Below are positions 6,122 to 9,585 of a DNA stretch of 9,585 bases, piece by piece. Made by a program: the position numbers and the translations under genes. The stretch is taken from NCBI GenBank assembly GCA_945938055.1, contig CAMEUH010000087.1:1-9585 (forward strand), read 5' to 3'. Every line of letters begins with the position of its first letter. The stretch's first letter is position 1. The stretch is from an uncultured Eubacteriaceae bacterium. Its GTDB lineage: Bacteria; Bacillota; Clostridia; Lachnospirales; Lachnospiraceae. The notes under the pieces are model-generated. The model saw only the letters and a list, made by a program, of their open reading frames with translations. It made no database searches and was not told the origin of the DNA.

Positions 6122-7282
6122 ATGAAAAACTTAAGTACCAGAACAGCAGGATTTACAGACTCCGTGATTCGAAGAATGACAAGGGTTTCCATGAAATATG
6201 GTGCGGTGAATCTTTCCCAGGGATTTCCGGATTTTGACCCGCCAAAAGAGATTACAGACAGGCTTGCCGAAATTGCAGGAGTCGGACCGCATCAATATGC
6301 ACTTACCTGGGGTGCACAGAATTTCAGGGAAGCATTAGCCCAAAAGCAGGAACATTTTTCCGGGATGAAAATTAATCCAGATACGGAAATTGTCGTAACC
6401 TGTGGCAGTACGGAAGCAATGATGGCAGCCATGATGACAGTATGTAATCCGGGTGATAAGGTGGTAATTTTCTCTCCATTTTATGAAAATTATGGTGCAG
6501 ATACCATTCTTTCCGGTGCAGAACCGATTTATGTTCCACTAAAGCCGCCAACCTTTGAATTTGATGCAAATGTGCTGGAGGATGCAGTAAAACAGCCGCA
6601 GGTAAAGGCGTTAATCCTTTGCAATCCGTCTAATCCATGTGGTAAGGTATTTACTTATGAGGAGCTTACCATTATTGCAGATCTGGCAAAAAAATATGAC
6701 ATTTATGTAATCACAGATGAGGTGTATGAGCATATTCTTTATGAACCACATCAGCATACCTATCTTGCAGCGCTTCCGGGAATGAGGGAACGGACCATTA
6801 TCTGCAATTCCCTGTCAAAGACCTATTCCATTACCGGGTGGAGACTGGGGTATGTCATTGCATCACCTGAAATCATTGACCGTGTCAAGAAGGTTCATGA
6901 CTTTCTTACGGTAGGAGCGGCTGCACCGCTGATGGAAGCGGCTACTGTGGGACTAAAATTTTCGGATGAATATTATAAGGGTCTTCAGGCACATTATACA
7001 CATATGAAGAATTTATTTGTCAGTGGTCTTCGTGATATTGGACTGACTTTTACGGAGCCTCAGGGTGCTTATTATGTATTGGTGGATATTCGTGAATTCG
7101 GGTATGAAAGTGATCTGGATTTCTGTGAGGATCTTGCAAGAAAGGTTGGTGTGGGAGCTGTTCCAGGGTCCAGCTTCTTTCGGGAGAATGTGAATCATCT
7201 CATAAGGTTTCATTTTGCAAAGCAGGATGCGACGCTTATGGAGGCGCTTGACAGGTTGTCGGAGATTCGAAGGAAACTCTGA
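6122..7282 (+). CDS. PLP-dependent class I/II aminotransferase, methionine/kynurenine aminotransferase-like
   Basis: This 386-residue fold-type I PLP enzyme moves the amino group between an amino acid and a 2-oxo acid. Visible features are VNLSQGFPDFDPP (29-41), YALTWGAQNFREA (59-71), CNPSNPCGK with Asn171, Asp199 and Tyr202 in TDEVYEHI, Schiff-base Lys233 in SLSKTYSITGWRLGY, and the carboxylate-binding Arg362 in IRFHFAKQ. From memory, these stretches resemble E. coli YbdL (methionine aminotransferase) and kynurenine/glutamine transaminase K-type enzymes more than aspartate aminotransferase. As the last gene behind metNIQ and the M20 gene, a role converting methionine to or from 4-methylthio-2-oxobutanoate fits (inference). 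GAGGA (6111-6115) lies six bases before the ATG. The terminator at 7313 ends the operon. Confidence 0.92.
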   Translation: MKNLSTRTAGFTDSVIRRMTRVSMKYGAVNLSQGFPDFDPPKEITDRLAEIAGVGPHQYALTWGAQNFREALAQKQEHFSGMKINPDTEIVVTCGSTEAMMAAMMTVCNPGDKVVIFSPFYENYGADTILSGAEPIYVPLKPPTFEFDANVLEDAVKQPQVKALILCNPSNPCGKVFTYEELTIIADLAKKYDIYVITDEVYEHILYEPHQHTYLAALPGMRERTIICNSLSKTYSITGWRLGYVIASPEIIDRVKKVHDFLTVGAAAPLMEAATVGLKFSDEYYKGLQAHYTHMKNLFVSGLRDIGLTFTEPQGAYYVLVDIREFGYESDLDFCEDLARKVGVGAVPGSSFFRENVNHLIRFHFAKQDATLMEALDRLSEIRRKL

Positions 7283-7312
7283 TGCTTCGTGTTTGTAGAG
7301 CGGAAGAAAGAT

Positions 7313-7359
7313 GGAGTGATTGGTTATAGATAAAGACTATAACTACTCACTTCTTTTTT
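7313..7359 (+). terminator. Intrinsic terminator of the met operon
   Basis: The arms at 7313-7329 and 7337-7353 pair over 17 positions (14 Watson-Crick pairs, two G-T wobbles and one T/C mismatch) around a 7-base loop. Six T follow at 7354-7359. It lies 30 bases after the aminotransferase stop. Confidence 0.9.
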
Positions 7360-7363
7360 GTAT

Positions 7364-7392
7364 TAGTCAATATCCTACTGAAATGGTATACT
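7364..7392 (+). promoter_or_regulatory. Promoter of the SGNH hydrolase / C39-like unit
   Basis: The -10 element TATACT (7387-7392) is preceded by TGG, giving an extended -10. A weak -35 element, TAGTCA (7364-7369, 4 of 6), is 17 bases upstream. The core matches the metN promoter over AATGGTATACTT. The predicted start near 7399 rules out translation from the upstream TTG at 7320. Confidence 0.65.
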
Positions 7393-7420
7393 TAATCCAG
7401 TTAGTGATTAGGAGATTTAG

Positions 7421-7426
7421 GGAGGG
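7421..7426 (+). promoter_or_regulatory. Ribosome binding site setting the SGNH hydrolase start
   Basis: GGAGGG at 7421-7426 is seven bases from the ATG at 7434 and four from the ATG at 7431, favouring 7434. No comparable site precedes the upstream in-frame TTG at 7320. Confidence 0.7.
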
Positions 7427-7433
7427 ATGGATG

Positions 7434-8063
7434 ATGAAACAGATTTTATGCTTTGGAGATTCGAATACATATGGGCTGGTTCCGGGAACTGGCGGAAGAT
7501 ATGAATGGGGTGTGCGATGGACCTCGCTTTTGGATGAAAGGATTCGCAGGAAGGGATATCATGTCATAGAGGAAGGGTTATGTGGAAGAACAACGGTTTT
7601 TGATGATCCTCTGCGGGATGGAAGGAGAGGAACGGAATTACTGCCGGTTCTTTTAGAGACACATAAGCCGGTGGATTTGGTGCTTCTGATGCTTGGAACC
7701 AATGACTGCAAGATTGTGTATGATGCTTCAGCACAAGTAATTGGAAAAGGAATTGAACGGTTACTGGAGCAGATTAGACGAAGTAATCCGGCGATTAAGG
7801 TGCTTCTGATATCACCTATTGCATTAGGGGAAGGTGTGTGGGAGGAAGGCTTTGATCCGGAGTTCGACGCTTTATCAGTGGAGCGTTCCAGAAAGCTTCC
7901 AAAGGTTTACGAGAAAATTGCAAAAGAGAATCAGATTGATTTTCTTGCGGCATCAGATTATGCAGAGCCAAGCAAGACTGACAGAGAGCATCTTAATGAA
8001 GAGGGACACCGAAGGCTTTCGGAGGGGATCATTAAGAAACTGGAAACCATGCTTGAAATATAA
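7434..8063 (+). CDS. SGNH/GDSL-family hydrolase, MsAcT-like arylesterase/acyltransferase type
   Basis: This 209-residue protein has the four SGNH blocks: GDSNTYG with nucleophile Ser10, the EEGLCGRTT region with a conserved Gly (48-54), GTND with Asn90, and Asp183/His186 in TDREH. FGDS, EEGLxxRTT and MLGTNDxK resemble the Mycobacterium smegmatis arylesterase/acyltransferase and related bacterial esterases that cut short acyl esters (from memory of the family). There is no signal peptide, so it probably acts in the cytosol; the natural substrate is unknown. I chose the ATG at 7434 because GGGAGG... (7421-7426) is seven bases upstream; the ATG at 7431 is possible. The frame extends back to a TTG at 7320, but that lies inside the terminator hairpin and upstream of the promoter. 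A C39-like gene follows 26 bases downstream. Confidence 0.9.
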   Translation: MKQILCFGDSNTYGLVPGTGGRYEWGVRWTSLLDERIRRKGYHVIEEGLCGRTTVFDDPLRDGRRGTELLPVLLETHKPVDLVLLMLGTNDCKIVYDASAQVIGKGIERLLEQIRRSNPAIKVLLISPIALGEGVWEEGFDPEFDALSVERSRKLPKVYEKIAKENQIDFLAASDYAEPSKTDREHLNEEGHRRLSEGIIKKLETMLEI

Positions 8064-8089
8064 AAGAGAAGAAGAGAGGAGCTGGAAGA

Positions 8090-8707
8090 ATGAAAAATCC
8101 GTTAAATTATCAGATAACCGAATATGACTGCGGGCCTACAACCATGATGAATGCCATCAGCTTTCTTTTCAAACGGGAAGAAATTTCACCGGACATTACC
8201 AAGTGTATCATGCAGTACTGTCTGGATGGATATAACAACCGTGGGGAAGCATATAAGAGTGGAACAACCGATACGGCAATGTGGTTTCTGTCAAGCTGGC
8301 TGAATCATTTCGGTAAGGTTCGAAAGTTTCCGGTTCTTTGTGAAAACTTAAGTGGAAAGGATGTTTTTCTCAGCGAAAATTCCAGGATTACGGAATGTCT
8401 TCAACAGAAAGGGGCAGTTGTTGCCAAGGTGATGTTAGGCTGCTGGCATTACGTCCTTTTTACCGGAATCGAGGGAGAATATGTGGATTTATTTGATCCG
8501 TATTACCGGCAGAAGCCATATGAGGCTGAAGGCGTTTCCATGATATGGGATGAGCCGAAAAGAAGAAACAGAAGAGTTCATGTGGATGTGTTAAATGATA
8601 CGGGAAAAGGAATTTATGCATTAGGGAAAACCGAATGCAGGGAATGTGTGCTTTTATTTAATACAAAAACAAGGCAGACCATGGAGCAGATTGAATATAT
8701 AATCTGA
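8090..8707 (+). CDS. C39-like cysteine peptidase domain protein, cytosolic
   Basis: This 205-residue protein resembles the peptidase C39 (papain-like) fold. QITEYDCGPTTMMNA at the N terminus carries the oxyanion Gln8 and nucleophile Cys14. GCWHYVLFTGIEGEYVDLFDPYY supplies His120 and Asp136, completing a plausible catalytic set in the right order. Bacteriocin-exporter C39 domains are fused to ABC transporters; this one stands alone and has no signal peptide or membrane segment. It would therefore act, if active, on something in the cytosol. The C-terminal third (about 150-205) matches nothing I know. It carries a CRECVLLF segment that may be another strand of the fold. GAGGAG (8076-8081) lies eight bases before the ATG. 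It follows the SGNH gene by 26 bases and is probably co-transcribed. Function is unknown. Confidence 0.75.
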   Translation: MKNPLNYQITEYDCGPTTMMNAISFLFKREEISPDITKCIMQYCLDGYNNRGEAYKSGTTDTAMWFLSSWLNHFGKVRKFPVLCENLSGKDVFLSENSRITECLQQKGAVVAKVMLGCWHYVLFTGIEGEYVDLFDPYYRQKPYEAEGVSMIWDEPKRRNRRVHVDVLNDTGKGIYALGKTECRECVLLFNTKTRQTMEQIEYII

Positions 8708-8731
8708 TAACAAAATCCAGTCGGATGAGGA

Positions 8732-8760
8732 TTGACTTAAATCATTTTTTAAAGGATAAT
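8732..8760 (+). promoter_or_regulatory. Sigma-A-like promoter of the tcdA-type gene
   Basis: The -35 element TTGACT (8732-8737) and the -10 element GATAAT (8755-8760) are each 5 of 6 to consensus, with the optimal 17-base spacer. Transcription would begin about 25 bases before the start codon at 8793. A purine-rich AGAAAGGA (8774-8781) serves as the ribosome binding site. Confidence 0.78.
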
Positions 8761-8792
8761 GGTAATGGAAATCAGAAAGGATTAGAAATAAA

Positions 8793-9542
8793 ATGTTAAA
8801 TCAGTTTTCAAGAACCGAATTATTACTGGGAAAAGAGGCAATGGAGAAACTGGCGCATTCCAGAGTGGCTGTTTTTGGAATTGGCGGTGTAGGCGGATAT
8901 GTAGTAGAGGCACTGGTTCGAAGCGGCGTTGGTGCCATTGACCTGATTGATGATGACAAGGTCTGCCTGACTAATTTAAACAGACAGATTATTGCTACCC
9001 GAAAGACGGTTGGAAAATATAAAGTGGATGTCATGAAAGAGAGGGTTTTGGACATTAACCCGAACTGTCAGGTGGAGGCTCATAAGTGCTTTTATCTTCC
9101 GGAAACAAAGGATGAATTTGATTTTTCACAGTATTCGTATGTTGTGGATGCCGTGGATACGGTTACGGCAAAAATCCAGCTTGTCATGGAGGCGAAGGAG
9201 AAGAATACACCGATTATCAGCAGCATGGGGGCTGGAAATAAATTAAATCCGGCGGCATTTGAAGTGGCAGATATTTATGAAACATCCGTATGTCCCCTTG
9301 CAAAGGTAATGCGCCGTGAACTAAAAAAACGGGGAGTCGAAAAGCTAAAGGTGGTGTACTCCAGGGAGGAACCAATAAAGCCACTGGAAGACATGGCAAT
9401 CAGCTGTAAGGAAAACTGCATCTGTCCTCCGGGAGCAGAACATAAATGTACGGAGCGTAGGGCAATTCCAGGTTCCACGGCATTTGTACCATCGGTTGTG
9501 GGATTGATTATTGCATCGGAAGTGGTAAAGGATTTGATATAA
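8793..9542 (+). CDS. tcdA: tRNA threonylcarbamoyladenosine dehydratase (TcdA/CsdL family, ThiF/E1-like)
   Basis: This 249-residue E1-like enzyme is expected to use ATP to dehydrate t6A at position 37 of ANN-decoding tRNAs to the cyclic form ct6A. N-terminal FSRTELLLG is typical of TcdA. The nucleotide-binding loop GIGGVGG is at 29-35, followed by Asp residues in LIDDDKVCLTNLNRQ (51-65), the adenylation-type Asn63/Arg64/Gln65, Lys75, and DAVDTVTAK (119-127). MGAGNKLNP and PLAKVMRRELKKRG also match the family. Near the C terminus four cysteines (205, 209, 211, 219) form C-x3-C-x-C-x7-C, which I do not recall in E. coli TcdA and which may bind a metal. Length is close to the family norm. It has its own promoter and no metabolic link to its neighbours. 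Another ThiF-type E1 function is the main alternative. Confidence 0.9.
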   Translation: MLNQFSRTELLLGKEAMEKLAHSRVAVFGIGGVGGYVVEALVRSGVGAIDLIDDDKVCLTNLNRQIIATRKTVGKYKVDVMKERVLDINPNCQVEAHKCFYLPETKDEFDFSQYSYVVDAVDTVTAKIQLVMEAKEKNTPIISSMGAGNKLNPAAFEVADIYETSVCPLAKVMRRELKKRGVEKLKVVYSREEPIKPLEDMAISCKENCICPPGAEHKCTERRAIPGSTAFVPSVVGLIIASEVVKDLI

Positions 9543-9585
9543 AAGGCAAAGTATGTTAGAATACAATCCAAAAGAAGCAGATTAA
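9543..9585 (+). other. Window end: no supported gene; 10-codon ORF only
   Basis: After the tcdA-type stop, an ATG at 9553 with AAAAGG at 9541-9546 opens a 10-codon frame (MLEYNPKEAD) ending in TAA at the last base. It is too short to call a gene. The spacing resembles a normal start site, so a frame error or a genuine short peptide cannot be excluded. Confidence 0.2.

Larger units (their letters stand above)
7313..7393 (+). repeat. Terminator-promoter module, copy 2 of 2
   Basis: This is the second copy of the segment at 2140-2220. Stem, loop, T-tract and promoter core line up base for base with no gap. Conserved blocks are GTTATAG (7323-7329), CTATAAC (7337-7343), TTTTTTGTATTA (7354-7365), CCTAC (7374-7378) and AATGGTATACTT (7382-7393). 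The loop, lower stem and the eight bases at 7366-7373 are not conserved. Confidence 0.6.

Noticed and set aside
7320..7433. TTG at 7320 as the SGNH hydrolase start (38-residue extension)
   Set aside because: The TTG is inside the met operon terminator hairpin and upstream of the promoter -10 box at 7387. The extension has no family similarity, and a good ribosome binding site precedes 7434.
7834..8127. Plus-strand 97-residue frame overlapping the SGNH and C39-like genes
   Set aside because: It is in a different frame from two well-supported genes, covers their junction, and its product has no recognisable motif.
8713..8750. Terminator between the C39-like gene and the tcdA-type gene
   Set aside because: Only a 4-5 bp stem (ATCC/GGAT) is possible at about 8715-8726, and the later T-run (8745-8750) belongs to the promoter spacer. 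It is too weak to call.

Overview
The window looks like chromosomal DNA of a low-to-moderate GC Gram-positive anaerobe. The most likely source is a Lachnospiraceae-type member of the Clostridia (inference). Supporting signs are strong AGGAGG-type ribosome binding sites, sigma-A-like promoters, a lipoprotein-type MetQ with a Thr/Lys-rich linker, and AT-rich intergenic gaps. All seven recognisable genes read on the + strand. No phage, insertion sequence, CRISPR, tRNA or rRNA is visible, and no gap between genes exceeds 180 bases.

Bases 1-2094 hold the 3' part of a long gene whose start lies outside the window. It encodes an extremely Glu-rich protein of unknown function. Nine copies of a 30-bp repeat (AERLAAEQAE) run straight in from the left edge. 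A 15-bp repeat (EPELS), a long acidic region with scattered aromatic residues, and three VFQSTG-type repeats near the C terminus follow. A strong intrinsic terminator (2140-2184) closes the gene.

Bases 2190-7359 form one apparent operon. It has a promoter at 2190-2219, then metN, metI and metQ (a methionine-type ABC importer), an M20-family amidohydrolase, a class I/II aminotransferase resembling methionine/kynurenine aminotransferases, and an intrinsic terminator at 7313-7359. The gene set suggests uptake of methionine or an N-acylated relative, removal of the acyl group, and interconversion of the amino acid with its 2-oxo acid. No SAM riboswitch or T-box fits in the short leader.

Bases 7364-8707 form a second unit with its own promoter: an SGNH/GDSL hydrolase of the MsAcT-like arylesterase type, then a small cytosolic C39-like cysteine peptidase homologue. 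A third promoter (8732-8760) drives a TcdA/CsdL-type tRNA threonylcarbamoyladenosine dehydratase ending at 9542. The last 43 bases hold no clear gene.

The most unusual non-coding observation is that the terminator-plus-promoter segments ahead of metN (2140-2220) and ahead of the hydrolase gene (7313-7393) align without a gap. They share the upper hairpin stem, the T-tract region and a promoter core. Their lower stems differ in sequence, yet both still pair.
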